DNA of 54,409 nt, taken from positions 1 to 54,409 of the forward strand of contig JAEXGT010000002.1 in NCBI GenBank assembly GCA_023450615.1. Direction: 5' to 3'. Every line of letters begins with the position of its first letter. Position 1 is the stretch's first letter. Below are positions 43,065 through 51,439 of this stretch, one piece after another. The DNA is from Pseudomonadota bacterium. GTDB lineage: Bacteria > Pseudomonadota > Alphaproteobacteria > Rhizobiales > Beijerinckiaceae. The notes below the pieces were generated by a model. That model was not told the DNA's origin. It searched no databases and saw only the letters and a program-made list of their open reading frames with translations. The position numbers were made by a program, and so were the translations under genes.

Positions 43065-43380
43065 CGGCGTTCCAAAGCTCCTAAAAGATACAGTGGCCTT
43101 GAGGCCACGAAAACATAAAGGGACGGCGTGGGCGTGCGAATAGCGGCGCCCAGCTTGCACCGTCACTTTAGATTTGTGCCAAAGACCACAGGATGCGTCG
43201 AAGCGCAACGGTTCTGTGGTCGCAATTTATGCGTCATAACCGCCAAAACCGTTTGCGATCCCCACCTTATCCTTCTCTCGCTTGACATCGTGGCCTCTGC
43301 CATGGTCCCAACGGCCAAAGATTTGGATCGGAGCGGCGGGGCCGCTGCCCTTGGAGCGAGGGCTCAAGAAGGAGAGACCG
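43065..43380. other. Divergent promoter region of ctaC and the invasion-locus-B gene
   Basis: 316 bp. A perfect hairpin GTGGCC-TTGA-GGCCAC (43093-43108) lies about 29 nt upstream of the ctaC start, inside the likely leader. TTGACA at 43282-43287 could be a -35 for the rightward gene, but no good -10 was found. No gene is seen. Confidence 0.4.
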
Positions 43381-43893
43381 ATGGGCGTATCACGTTGGAT
43401 CCGCGTTGGGGCGGCGGCATTTCTGGGGCTTTCGGCCTTGGCCGCGGCCGGCGCCGCCCATGCCCAGGGCATGGTGAAGAACACCTACGGCGATTGGCAG
43501 ATGCGCTGCGAAACCCCTGCGGGAGCCACCGCCGAGCAATGCGCCCTCGTCCAGAACGTGGTGGCGGAGGACCGCCCGAACGTCACTCTGGTGATTATTG
43601 TGTTGAAAACCGCGGACGCCAAGAGCCGGCTCCTGCGCGTGGTCGCGCCCCTCGGCATTCTCCTGCCGTCGGGCCTCGGCCTGAAGATCGACCAGACGGA
43701 TATCGGCCGGGCCGGATTCGTGCGTTGCCTGGCCACGGGTTGCGTCGCCGAGGTTGTCATGGAAGATAATCTCATCAATCAGATGAAGACCGGACAATCC
43801 GCCACCTTCATCGTGTTCCAGACGCCCGAGGAAGGCATCGGCATTCCCGTGTCGCTGAATGGTTTCGCGACCGGTTACGATGCGCTTCCGTAA
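43381..43893 (+). CDS. Invasion-associated locus B family protein
   Basis: 170 residues from ATG 43381 (AAGGAG). Signal peptide MGVSRWIRVGAAAFLGLSALAAAGAAHAQ. The IalB domain is recognisable by NTYGDWQMRCETP, CALVQNVV, VAPLGILLPSGLGLKID, FVRCLATGCVAEVVMEDNLI and GIPVSLNGFATGYDAL. Four cysteines can pair in the periplasm. The family name comes from Bartonella IalB; in non-pathogens its role is unknown. Confidence 0.92.
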   Translation: MGVSRWIRVGAAAFLGLSALAAAGAAHAQGMVKNTYGDWQMRCETPAGATAEQCALVQNVVAEDRPNVTLVIIVLKTADAKSRLLRVVAPLGILLPSGLGLKIDQTDIGRAGFVRCLATGCVAEVVMEDNLINQMKTGQSATFIVFQTPEEGIGIPVSLNGFATGYDALP

Positions 43894-43923
43894 GGGTAGA
43901 TAGAAACAATCCGGGGGGATCCG

Positions 43924-44502
43924 ATGGCTAAGGGTTTGGGTATGAAGGCCGGCGCGGCTCTGGCCGTTCTGAGCGTCTCGGTTCTGGCGGGATGCGGGAC
44001 TCCCGGCGAGAGCGGCGGCATGGGTGTCGGTGAAATGCTGATCACGGGGGGCGCCACGCTCACTCCGGTCCAGGCCCGGCCCACGGACGACGTATATTGC
44101 CCTCCGGTGACGATCTTCGAAGGCGGGTCCGCCATCCAGGCCTATGCCGGAGGCCGCACCGGCGACTCCTCGTCCCTGCGCAGCCAGATCACCATCAGCA
44201 ACCTTGCCCGCGAATGCATCGGACAGCCCGACGGCTCGACCCTCGTGAAGGTGGGCGTCGAAGCCCGCGCCCTCCTGGGAGCAGGCGGCGGCGCCGGGCG
44301 CTACAACGTCCCGATCCAGATTCTCGTCAAGGATCGCTCGGGCGTGATCGCCAACCGCAGCCGCGCCACCGTGGCTGCCATTCCTGCCGGCGGCACCCAG
44401 GCCACCGTCACCGTGGTTGAGGACAACATCCTCGTGCCCGCGGACCAGGCCAACACCTTCGAGATCGAAGTGGGCCTCGGCCGTTCGGGCGGCCGCGGTT
44501 AA
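43924..44502 (+). CDS. Lipoprotein of unknown function
   Basis: 192 residues with lipobox LAGC at ~21-24 after a hydrophobic signal, so lipid-anchored. The mature part is Gly/Ala/Thr-rich and beta-prone: VYCPPVTIFEGGSAIQAY, RSQITISNLARECIG, VKVGVEARALLGAGGG, then an ITVVEDN-like end strand. It resembles alphaproteobacterial hypothetical lipoproteins seen beside invasion-locus-B genes. It follows that gene by 30 bp, probably in the same operon. Confidence 0.8.
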   Translation: MAKGLGMKAGAALAVLSVSVLAGCGTPGESGGMGVGEMLITGGATLTPVQARPTDDVYCPPVTIFEGGSAIQAYAGGRTGDSSSLRSQITISNLARECIGQPDGSTLVKVGVEARALLGAGGGAGRYNVPIQILVKDRSGVIANRSRATVAAIPAGGTQATVTVVEDNILVPADQANTFEIEVGLGRSGGRG

Positions 44503-44516
44503 GCGGCCGCGCTTTT
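44489..44516 (+). terminator. Terminator embedded in the lipoprotein stop region
   Basis: GCGGCCGC (44489-44496) and an identical, self-complementary GCGGCCGC (44503-44510) bracket GGTTAA, forming an 8-bp stem followed by GCTTTT. The lipoprotein TAA (44500-44502) is in the loop. Reading ribosomes would block hairpin folding until termination. Confidence 0.65.
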
Positions 44517-45819
44517 AAGAGAGGGTGGCGGAGCCCACCCTCTGGTTCAGGGGAAGGGCGAGCACCTTATCGATCCGGCGCTCGTCCAGGTCGATGACTT
44601 CCAGGCGCCATCCAAGCACGTCGACAAATTCGCCCGTCATGGGCAGGCGCTGCAATTCGCTGATCACCAGCCCGCCGACCGTATGATAGCTGCGGGGCTC
44701 GGGCAGGGTGATTCCCAATATATCCGCCATTTCATCGACGGGCATGGAGCCCGCGAGCAGCCAGGAGCCGTCCTCGCGGCGGACCGCGTCCGGCTCCGGG
44801 GCCTCGCCATCGGAGCGGAAGGCTCCGACGATGGCCTCCAGCGCGTCCGCCGGGGTCACGACGCCCTCGAAATGCCCGTACTCGTCATGGACGAGGGCCA
44901 TGGGAACCTCAGAGTCCCGGAGGACTGTCAGAGCGTCCAGGGCATGAAGGGTGTCCGGTATCACCGGCGCCGTCTGAATCTGGGTTCGGATATCGAGAGG
45001 CTGTCCCGAGAGGAGGGCCGCCAGGAGCGCCCGCGACTGGACCACGCCGATGATGTTGTCCGGGGAAGCCTCGCTGACCGGAAGGCGCGAGTGAGGGGTT
45101 TCCATGAGAAGCGCGCGGATGGATTCCACATCGTCGTCGAGATCGATCCAGTCCACGTCCGTGCGCGGGGTCATGAGGCTGCGCACCGTGCGGTCGCCCA
45201 GGCGCAGCACGCCCGAAATCATGCGCCGCTCCTGCTCCTCGATCACGCCGGCGCTCTCGGCCTCGCCGACGAGATGCTTGATCTCCTCTTCCGTCACCGT
45301 CGAGCTGTCGTCCGAGGAGGTGCCGAGCAGGCTGAAGATCAGGCGCGTGGAGGCGTTGAGAAGCCATACGGCGGGGGCAGCGACCTTCGAGAGCACCAGC
45401 ATGAGCGGCGCCATCGTGCAGGCGATGCCTTCCGGGTGACGGAGGGCAAGTTGCTTGGGCACCAGCTCGCCGATCACGATGGAGAGATACGTGATGACGC
45501 TGATGACGATGCCGAAGCCGAGCGGCTCCGCGGCTTTCTCCGGTATGCCCTGCTCCATGAGGATTTGCGACAGGCGGTCGCCCAGGGCCGCGCCCGAGAA
45601 GGCGCCTGCCAGAATGCCCACGAGGGTAATGCCGATCTGAACCGTGGAGAGGAAGCGCCCCGAATCTTCCATGAGCGTCAGGGCGGTGCTGGCTCCTGAG
45701 CGTCCCTGTTCGGCCATGGCTTTCAAGCGAGGCCTTCGGGCAGATACGATGGCGAGTTCTGAAAGCGCGAAAACGCCGTTCAGGGCGACAAGAGCAAGAG
45801 CGATGACCAGTTCGAGCAA
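44515..45819 (-). CDS. CorC/HlyC-type hemolysin family protein (CNNM-CBS)
   Basis: 434 residues from TTG 45819; no ATG fits upstream. N-terminal CNNM/DUF21 membrane domain (~1-195) with LNGVFALSELAIVSARRPRLK and VGILAGAFSGAALG. Two CBS domains (~205-325) contain MTPRTDVDWIDLDDD and DEYGHFEGVVTPADALEAIVG. A C-terminal CorC_HlyC domain ends in DVLGWRLEVIDLDERRIDKVL. Relatives act in Mg2+/Co2+ efflux. Divergent from the gcv riboswitch region. Confidence 0.92.
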   Translation of the reverse strand: MLELVIALALVALNGVFALSELAIVSARRPRLKAMAEQGRSGASTALTLMEDSGRFLSTVQIGITLVGILAGAFSGAALGDRLSQILMEQGIPEKAAEPLGFGIVISVITYLSIVIGELVPKQLALRHPEGIACTMAPLMLVLSKVAAPAVWLLNASTRLIFSLLGTSSDDSSTVTEEEIKHLVGEAESAGVIEEQERRMISGVLRLGDRTVRSLMTPRTDVDWIDLDDDVESIRALLMETPHSRLPVSEASPDNIIGVVQSRALLAALLSGQPLDIRTQIQTAPVIPDTLHALDALTVLRDSEVPMALVHDEYGHFEGVVTPADALEAIVGAFRSDGEAPEPDAVRREDGSWLLAGSMPVDEMADILGITLPEPRSYHTVGGLVISELQRLPMTGEFVDVLGWRLEVIDLDERRIDKVLALPLNQRVGSATLS

Positions 45820-45995
45820 CGATGCCAGGAGCTGCCGACCGGATCAGGCCGCGCTTTCCCCCTTCTATGGATGATGGCCCTAACATGGAGGTTCGAAGCC
45901 CTGCCGTCAATTAAGCCGGGGAGATGAAGATTGCGGCACGTGCTTTGTTGACAGGATCGCATTTCCTCTTCAGAGCTTAATGCCAGCCGATGATC

Positions 45996-46186
45996 CCCGC
46001 GGAAGAGACCGGGCCACATGCCCGGCGCCGAAGGCGCAACCGCCCCGGAAACGCTCAGGCCAAAGGACCGCGCGGGAGCTGGCACTCTGGAAAGCGGCGA
46101 CGCTTCATAAACGTCGCCCACCGACGGGCGTAACCTGCCGCGCAAGCGGTTAGGGAAATCTCTCAGGTCTCGTGACAGAGGGGGCG
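45996..46186 (+). promoter_or_regulatory. Tandem glycine riboswitch upstream of gcvT
   Basis: Aptamer 1 (~45999-46074) has GGAAGAGACC, CGCCGAAGGCGCAACC and CGCTCAGGCCAAAGGACC. Aptamer 2 (~46083-46186) has ACTCTGGAAAG, CACCGACGGGCGTAACC, AAATCTCTCAGGTCTCGTGACAGAGGG. These are the conserved cores of gcvT RNA with two cooperating glycine sites. The linker and the expression platform (46187-46238) precede gcvT. It most likely switches the operon on when glycine is high, as in known examples. The 175 bp upstream (45820-45995) hold TTGACA at 45948-45953 without a clear -10. Confidence 0.93.
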
Positions 46187-46238
46187 CAGAACAACGGGCC
46201 GCAAGGCTCGATGAAACGCGCACCTTTGAGGGAACACG

Positions 46239-47387
46239 ATGGCCGAGACTGCGAACAGCGATCAGCCGCTTCTGAAAACGCCGCTTCATGCGGAGCATGT
46301 GGCGCTCGGCGCCCGCATGGTGCCCTTTGCCGGCTACGACATGCCGGTGCAGTATCCTACCGGCATCCTGACCGAGCATAACTGGACCCGCGAGCATGCA
46401 GGCCTGTTCGATGTCTCGCATATGGGCCAGGCGTTCCTCGTGGCCGAGGACAAGAACCACGAGACCGTGGCCAAGGCGCTCGAGGCGCTGATCCCCGCCG
46501 ATGTGCTGAACCTGAAGCCGAACCAGCAGCGCTATTCGCAGCTTCTCGCTGACGACGGCGGTATTCTCGACGATCTCATGGTCACGCGCGTCGGCGCGCC
46601 GGGTCATGAGGGCTGGCTTTATCTCGTCGTGAACGCCTCCATGAAGGAGCAGGATTACGCGCATATTGGCGCGCGCCTGCCGAAGGGCGTGAGCCTCAAC
46701 CGCAAGGACAACCTCGCGCTCATGGCGTTGCAGGGCCCCTCCGCGGAAGGCGTTCTCGCGAAGCTCGCCCCAGAGGCCGCTGCTGTTCCCTTCATGATGT
46801 CCGCCGACGTGCAGATCGACGGCATCTGGTGCCATGTCTCCCGCTCCGGCTACACGGGTGAGGACGGCTATGAGATTTCCTGCAAGGCGGACGACGCGGC
46901 AAGGCTCTGGAACAAGCTGCTCGAGAATCCGGAGGTGAAGGCCATCGGCCTCGGCGCACGCGACTCGCTGCGCCTCGAGGCAGGTCTGTGCCTCTACGGC
47001 CACGACATCGACAACACCACGTCGCCCATCGAGGCGGGCCTCATCTGGTCGATCCAGAAGCGCCGCCGCGAGGAGGGAGGCTTCCCCGGCGCCGCGCGCA
47101 TTCAACGCGAGATCAAGGACGGTCCCGCCCGCGTGCGTGTCGGCATTCTGCCGGAAGGCCGCGCGCCTGCTCGCGAAGGTAGCGTGATCACCACGCCCGA
47201 CGGGCGCGAGGTCGGCATCGTCACCTCCGGCGGCTTCGGTCCTACCGTCAACGGCCCGATCGCCATGGGCTACGTGTCGAAGGATGTATCCGCCATCGGC
47301 ACGGATCTTCATCTCATCGTTCGCGGTAAGCCGCTGCCTGCCAAGGTCGCTGCCATGCCGTTCGCACCGCATCGCTACAAGCGTTAA
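46239..47387 (+). CDS. gcvT: Glycine cleavage system T protein (aminomethyltransferase)
   Basis: 382 residues. Folate-binding fold: MVPFAGYDMPVQYPTGILTEHNWTREHAGLFDVSHMGQAFL, LQGPSAEGVLAKL, SRSGYTGEDGYEISC and LGARDSLRLEAGLCLYGHDID, with the GcvT C-terminal barrel (~285-375). It takes the aminomethyl group from lipoyl-GcvH to tetrahydrofolate, releasing ammonia. ATG 46239 follows GAGGGA. First gene after the glycine riboswitch. Confidence 0.97.
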   Translation: MAETANSDQPLLKTPLHAEHVALGARMVPFAGYDMPVQYPTGILTEHNWTREHAGLFDVSHMGQAFLVAEDKNHETVAKALEALIPADVLNLKPNQQRYSQLLADDGGILDDLMVTRVGAPGHEGWLYLVVNASMKEQDYAHIGARLPKGVSLNRKDNLALMALQGPSAEGVLAKLAPEAAAVPFMMSADVQIDGIWCHVSRSGYTGEDGYEISCKADDAARLWNKLLENPEVKAIGLGARDSLRLEAGLCLYGHDIDNTTSPIEAGLIWSIQKRRREEGGFPGAARIQREIKDGPARVRVGILPEGRAPAREGSVITTPDGREVGIVTSGGFGPTVNGPIAMGYVSKDVSAIGTDLHLIVRGKPLPAKVAAMPFAPHRYKR

Positions 47388-47403
47388 TCCAGGGGAAGAA
47401 AAC

Positions 47404-47778
47404 ATGACTACGCGTTACACCAAGGATCACGAATACATCCGCGTCGAAGGCGATGCAGGCATCGTCGGCATTTCCGATTTCGCCCAGGGCCAGCTCGGCG
47501 ACGTCGTTTTCGTGGAGCTGCCGAGCGTCGGCAAGACCCTCAGCAAAGGCGATGAGGCCGCCGTCGTGGAGAGCGTGAAGGCCGCGAGCGAAGTCTACGC
47601 TCCGGTGTCCGGCGAAGTCGTCGAGGTCAACAGCGATCTCGAAGCCACGCCCGGAACGGTCAACGAAGATCCCGCCGGACGCGGCTGGTTCCTGAAGATC
47701 CGCCTCACGAATCCGAGCGAGCTCGACGGCCTCATGACCGAAGAGCAGTATCAGGAATTCGTGAAGTCGATCAGCTGA
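47404..47778 (+). CDS. gcvH: Glycine cleavage system H protein (lipoyl carrier)
   Basis: 124 residues. The lipoylated lysine K59 is in VVESVKAASEVYAPVSGEVVEVN. It carries the aminomethyl group between GcvP and GcvT, and its dihydrolipoyl arm is reoxidised by GcvL (lpd, not in this window). Starts at ATG 47404, 16 bp after gcvT. Confidence 0.97.
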   Translation: MTTRYTKDHEYIRVEGDAGIVGISDFAQGQLGDVVFVELPSVGKTLSKGDEAAVVESVKAASEVYAPVSGEVVEVNSDLEATPGTVNEDPAGRGWFLKIRLTNPSELDGLMTEEQYQEFVKSIS

Positions 47779-47794
47779 TCATAACGGGGGCAGC

Positions 47795-48271
47795 ATGTCA
47801 CACGAATATATGGCGACCGTTAGCTGGGCGCGCGGAGAAGATGAATCCTTCTCCGACAACAAATACAGCCGCGGGCATAAATGGTCTTTCGATGGCGGTG
47901 TTGAAGTACAGGCATCGGCATCGCCTTCCGTTGTGCCGCTGCCCATGTCCCGTGAGGACGCCGTTGATCCCGAGGAGGCTTTTGTGGCGGCAGTGTCGAG
48001 CTGCCACATGCTCTTCTTCCTCTCGATCGCTGCCAAGAAGCGTTTTGTGATCGACAGCTACGTGGATCGGGCCGTGGGCGTCTTGACGCCCAATGAGAAC
48101 GGCAAACTCTACGTTTCCAAAATTACTTTGGATCCCGTCATCAAATTCTCCGGCGACAAGATTCCGACGCCTGAGCAGATCGCTGAGATCCATCATATTT
48201 CGCACACGGAATGCTACATCGCCAATTCCGTGCGCGCAGATGTTGTGGTGGCTGGCATTCCCTCGCACTAA
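47795..48271 (+). CDS. OsmC family thiol-dependent peroxidase
   Basis: 158 residues. OsmC/Ohr fold with the two family cysteines C70 (VAAVSSCHMLFFLSIAAKK) and C140 (ISHTECYIANSVRADV), and the DPEEAFVAA segment before C70. Such proteins reduce organic hydroperoxides, taking electrons from dihydrolipoyl groups. Placed 16 bp after gcvH and 21 bp before gcvPA on the same strand, hence within the operon. Codon use is visibly more AT-rich than the gcv genes, suggesting later insertion. Confidence 0.9.
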   Translation: MSHEYMATVSWARGEDESFSDNKYSRGHKWSFDGGVEVQASASPSVVPLPMSREDAVDPEEAFVAAVSSCHMLFFLSIAAKKRFVIDSYVDRAVGVLTPNENGKLYVSKITLDPVIKFSGDKIPTPEQIAEIHHISHTECYIANSVRADVVVAGIPSH

Positions 48272-48292
48272 CTAAACCAAGGTTTTCAGCCG

Positions 48293-49633
48293 ATGCGTTA
48301 TTTGCCTCTTTCCGATACCGACCGCGGCGAAATGCTCGCGCGCATCGGCGTCAAAACGGTGGACGAGCTGTTCGCCGACGTGCCGAAGAACCTGCTTCTG
48401 AAGGAGCCGGTTGACCTGCCGCGCCGCAAGGGCGAGCTGGAGGTGGAGCGCATCCTCTCCCGCATGTCCGCCAAGAACGTGCCTGCCTCCTCGGTGCCGT
48501 TCTTCGTGGGCGCTGGCGCCTACAAGCACCATGTGCCGGCAACCGTCGATCACCTGATCCAGCGCTCCGAGTTCCTGACGAGCTACACGCCGTATCAGCC
48601 CGAGATCGCGCAGGGCACGCTGCAATATCTCTTCGAGTTCCAGACCCAAGTTGCCGCGCTTACCGGCATGGAAGTGGCGAACGCCTCCATGTATGACGGC
48701 TCCACCGGTACGGGCGAAGCGGTGCTCATGGCGCATCGCGTCACCAAGCGCCGCAAGGCCGTGCTCTCCGGCGGCCTGCATCCGCATTACGCCGAAGTGG
48801 TGCGCACGCTCTCCGACATGGCGAGCGATCAGGTCGTTACCATGAAGCCGGATGTGGCGGGCTCCGAGGACATTCTCTCGCAGATCGACGACACCACGTC
48901 CTGCGTCGTCGTGCAGTCGCCGGACGTGTTCGGCAATGTGCGCGACCTGAAGCCCATCGCCGAAAAGGCGCACAAGCATGGCGCGCTGCTGATCGCCGTA
49001 TTCACGGAAGTCGTGTCGCTCGGCCTCATGGCCTCGCCCGGCAGCCAGGGCGCGGATATCGTGGTCGGCGAGGGCCAGTCCATCGGCAATGCGCTGAATT
49101 TCGGCGGGCCTTACGTGGGCCTCTTCGCCACGCAGTCGAAGTTCATCCGCCAGATGCCGGGCCGTCTCTGCGGCGAGACGGTGGACGCGGACGGCAATCG
49201 CGGTTTCGTGCTCACGCTCTCCACCCGTGAACAGCATATCCGCCGCGACAAGGCGACGTCGAATATCTGCACCAATTCGGGCCTCTGCGCGCTCGCCTTC
49301 ACCATTCACATGACGCTGCTCGGCGAGACCGGCCTGAAGCGTCTTGCGCGGGTGAACCATGCGAACGCGATCAAGCTTGCCGATCAATTGGCTGGCGTGA
49401 AGGGCGTCGAGGTTCTCAACAAGACCTTCTTCAACGAGTTCACCGTGAAGCTGTCCAAGCCTGCCGCTGAGGTTGTCGAAGCGCTTGCCAGGAAGGGCGT
49501 GCTCGCGGGCGTTCCCGCCTCGCGCCTGCTGCCCGGTGCCGGTCTCGAGAACCTGCTGCTCGTGGCCTCCACCGAAGTGAACACCGATGATGACCGCGCG
49601 GCCCTTGTCGCCGCCTTGAAGGAGGTTCTGTGA
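48293..49633 (+). CDS. gcvPA: Glycine dehydrogenase (decarboxylating) subunit 1
   Basis: 446 residues, the N-terminal half of P protein in its two-subunit form: MRYLPLSDTDRGEMLARIG, VPASSVPFFVGAGAYKHHVPATVDHLIQRSEFLTSYTPYQPEIAQGTLQ, VANASMYDGSTGTGEAVLMAHRVTK and TSNICTNSGLCALAFT. With gcvPB it decarboxylates glycine and passes aminomethyl to lipoyl-GcvH. The stop TGA overlaps the gcvPB start (TGATG). Confidence 0.96.
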   Translation: MRYLPLSDTDRGEMLARIGVKTVDELFADVPKNLLLKEPVDLPRRKGELEVERILSRMSAKNVPASSVPFFVGAGAYKHHVPATVDHLIQRSEFLTSYTPYQPEIAQGTLQYLFEFQTQVAALTGMEVANASMYDGSTGTGEAVLMAHRVTKRRKAVLSGGLHPHYAEVVRTLSDMASDQVVTMKPDVAGSEDILSQIDDTTSCVVVQSPDVFGNVRDLKPIAEKAHKHGALLIAVFTEVVSLGLMASPGSQGADIVVGEGQSIGNALNFGGPYVGLFATQSKFIRQMPGRLCGETVDADGNRGFVLTLSTREQHIRRDKATSNICTNSGLCALAFTIHMTLLGETGLKRLARVNHANAIKLADQLAGVKGVEVLNKTFFNEFTVKLSKPAAEVVEALARKGVLAGVPASRLLPGAGLENLLLVASTEVNTDDDRAALVAALKEVL

Positions 49634-51210
49634 TGTTGAACCGCCAGGGACGTCCCTCTTCCGCCGGTGAAGCCGGCACCGCCAACGCGCATCCGACCTT
49701 CACCGGAAACAAGGCGTTGGCGCAGGTCGAGCCGCTGCTCTTCGAGATCGGCCGCTATGACACGACCGGCGTCGATATCGACGAGCCGGAGGCCTTCACG
49801 CCGCGCCTCGGCGGCCTGGAGCGCAAGGAGGCCATCGGCCTTCCCGGTCTCTCCGAGCCCGAGACCATGCGCCATTACGTGCGCCTGTCGCAGATGAACT
49901 ACGGCATCGACACGGGCCTCTTCCCGCTCGGTTCCTGCACCATGAAGCACAATGCGCGCCTCAACGAGCGCATGGCTCGCCTGCCGGGCTTCTCGGACGT
50001 GCATCCGCTGCAGCCGGTCTCCACGGTGCAGGGCGCGCTCGAGCTCATGAACGAACTCGGCCGCTATCTCGTCACGCTCACCAACATGACCTCCGTCGCG
50101 CTCTCGCCGAAGGCCGGCGCGCATGGCGAGCTCTGCGGCATGATGGCGATCAAGGCCGCCATCGAGGCCAAGGGCGAGGGCAAGACCCGCAACGTCGTTC
50201 TGGTGCCCGATTCGGCGCACGGTACGAACCCGGCGACCGCTGCCCTCATCGGCTTCGTGGTGAAGCCGGTTCCGGCCCGCGAGGACGGATGGGTGCATGT
50301 GGAGGACGTGAAGGAGCGCCTCGGTCCGGATGTCGCCGCGATCATGCTCACGAACCCCAATACCTGCGGTCTCTTCGAGCCGCAGGTCGCTGAGATCGCC
50401 AAGGCGATCCACGATGCAGGCGCTTACTTCTACTGCGACGGCGCGAACTTCAACGCCATCGTCGGCAAAGCGAAGCCGGGCGATCTCGGCGTCGATGCCA
50501 TGCATATCAACCTGCATAAGACCTTCTCGACGCCTCACGGCGGCGGCGGGCCGGGCTCCGGCCCGGTGGTGCTTTCCGAGCGCCTTGCGCCCTACGCGCC
50601 CGTTCCGTTCGTGCGGATGAAGGATGGCGGCTTCGAATTGGTTGAAGAAGCCAATCAGGCCGGTGGCCCTGCCGCCCCCTTCGGCCGCATGACCGCCTTC
50701 CACGGCCAGATGGGCATGTATGTGCGCGCGCTGTCCTACATGCTCTCGCATGGTTCGGACGGCATGAAGCAGGCTTCCGAAGATGCCGTGCTCAACGCCA
50801 ATTACATCCGCGCCGGTCTTTCCGACCTCATGTCGCTGCCCTTCGGCGACAAGCCCTGCATGCACGAGGTGCTGTTCGACGACGCGTGGCTGAAGGACAC
50901 GGGCGTGACCACGCTCGATGTGGCCAAGGCCATGATCGACGAGGGCTATCACCCGATGACCATGTACTTCCCGCTGGTGGTGCATGGCGCAATGCTGATC
51001 GAGCCGACGGAATCCGAATCGAAGTCGTCCTTGGACCTCTTCATCGCCGCCCTGCGGGATCTGGCCATGGCCGCGAAGAACGGCGACACGGAACGCTTCA
51101 CCGGCGCTCCCTACCACGCCCCGCGCCGCCGCCTCGACGAGACCCGCGCCGCCCGTAACCCGGTGCTCAAGTGGACAAAGCCGTCGCCGGTGGCGGAAGC
51201 GGCGGAGTAA
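49633..51210 (+). CDS. gcvPB: Glycine dehydrogenase (decarboxylating) subunit 2
   Basis: 525 residues from ATG 49633 (GGAGG at 49621-49625). The PLP lysine is K296 in MHINLHKTFSTPHGGGGPGSGP. Other landmarks: FPLGSCTMKHN, SPKAGAHGELCGMMAIKAA, DSAHGTNPATAALIGF and YFPLVVHGAMLIEPTESESK. Ordinary length for the C-terminal P subunit. Last gene of the operon; a terminator follows. Confidence 0.97.
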   Translation: MLNRQGRPSSAGEAGTANAHPTFTGNKALAQVEPLLFEIGRYDTTGVDIDEPEAFTPRLGGLERKEAIGLPGLSEPETMRHYVRLSQMNYGIDTGLFPLGSCTMKHNARLNERMARLPGFSDVHPLQPVSTVQGALELMNELGRYLVTLTNMTSVALSPKAGAHGELCGMMAIKAAIEAKGEGKTRNVVLVPDSAHGTNPATAALIGFVVKPVPAREDGWVHVEDVKERLGPDVAAIMLTNPNTCGLFEPQVAEIAKAIHDAGAYFYCDGANFNAIVGKAKPGDLGVDAMHINLHKTFSTPHGGGGPGSGPVVLSERLAPYAPVPFVRMKDGGFELVEEANQAGGPAAPFGRMTAFHGQMGMYVRALSYMLSHGSDGMKQASEDAVLNANYIRAGLSDLMSLPFGDKPCMHEVLFDDAWLKDTGVTTLDVAKAMIDEGYHPMTMYFPLVVHGAMLIEPTESESKSSLDLFIAALRDLAMAAKNGDTERFTGAPYHAPRRRLDETRAARNPVLKWTKPSPVAEAAE

Positions 51211-51262
51211 GCACTGAACCTTGAAAAGAAGCGCTCGGAAGTAAGTCTCTGAGTTTTCTACG

Positions 51263-51290
51263 AAAAGCCGCTCTCTTGAGCGGCTTTTTT
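51263..51290 (+). terminator. Rho-independent terminator of the gcv operon
   Basis: AAAAGCCGCTC-TCTT-GAGCGGCTTTT, 11-bp stem and 4-nt loop, with six Ts in and after the stem end. It is 53 bp past the gcvPB stop. Confidence 0.85.
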
Positions 51291-51336
51291 GTTGCCGAGG
51301 CATTCAGAGCTTGGCTTCCGCCCCTCACGTCGGCGC

Positions 51337-51353
51337 TTAAGGAAGAATTAACC
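51337..51353 (+). promoter_or_regulatory. CtrA-like box upstream of acyltransferase copy 1
   Basis: TTAAGGAAGAATTAACC fits the Caulobacter CtrA consensus TTAA-N7-TTAA exactly and also contains TTAACC(AT). It opens a 29-bp block (51348-51376), 26 of whose bases recur upstream of the second copy. Binding is inferred. Confidence 0.6.
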
Positions 51354-51439
51354 ATGATTTGCAATTCGTAACGTTACTCGGTTATACGACCGAGAACATG
51401 CTGCGAAAGCATGATGGATTCCAGGGGGCGTCCTCAATC

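Noticed and set aside
40566..43118. 850-codon open frame on the plus strand, antisense to ctaD and ctaC
   Set aside because: The opposite strand encodes unmistakable oxidase subunits I and II. The antisense protein is His/Asp/Glu/Arg-rich with no domain, as expected for a shadow frame of GC-rich codons.
45780..47405. 541-codon frame antisense to gcvT and the glycine riboswitch
   Set aside because: It runs across the riboswitch and gcvT, and its sequence shows no family features.
49384..51303. 639-codon open frame antisense to gcvPA/gcvPB
   Set aside because: Low-complexity Arg/His/Gly-rich product opposite well-conserved glycine dehydrogenase subunits; it is a codon-bias shadow.
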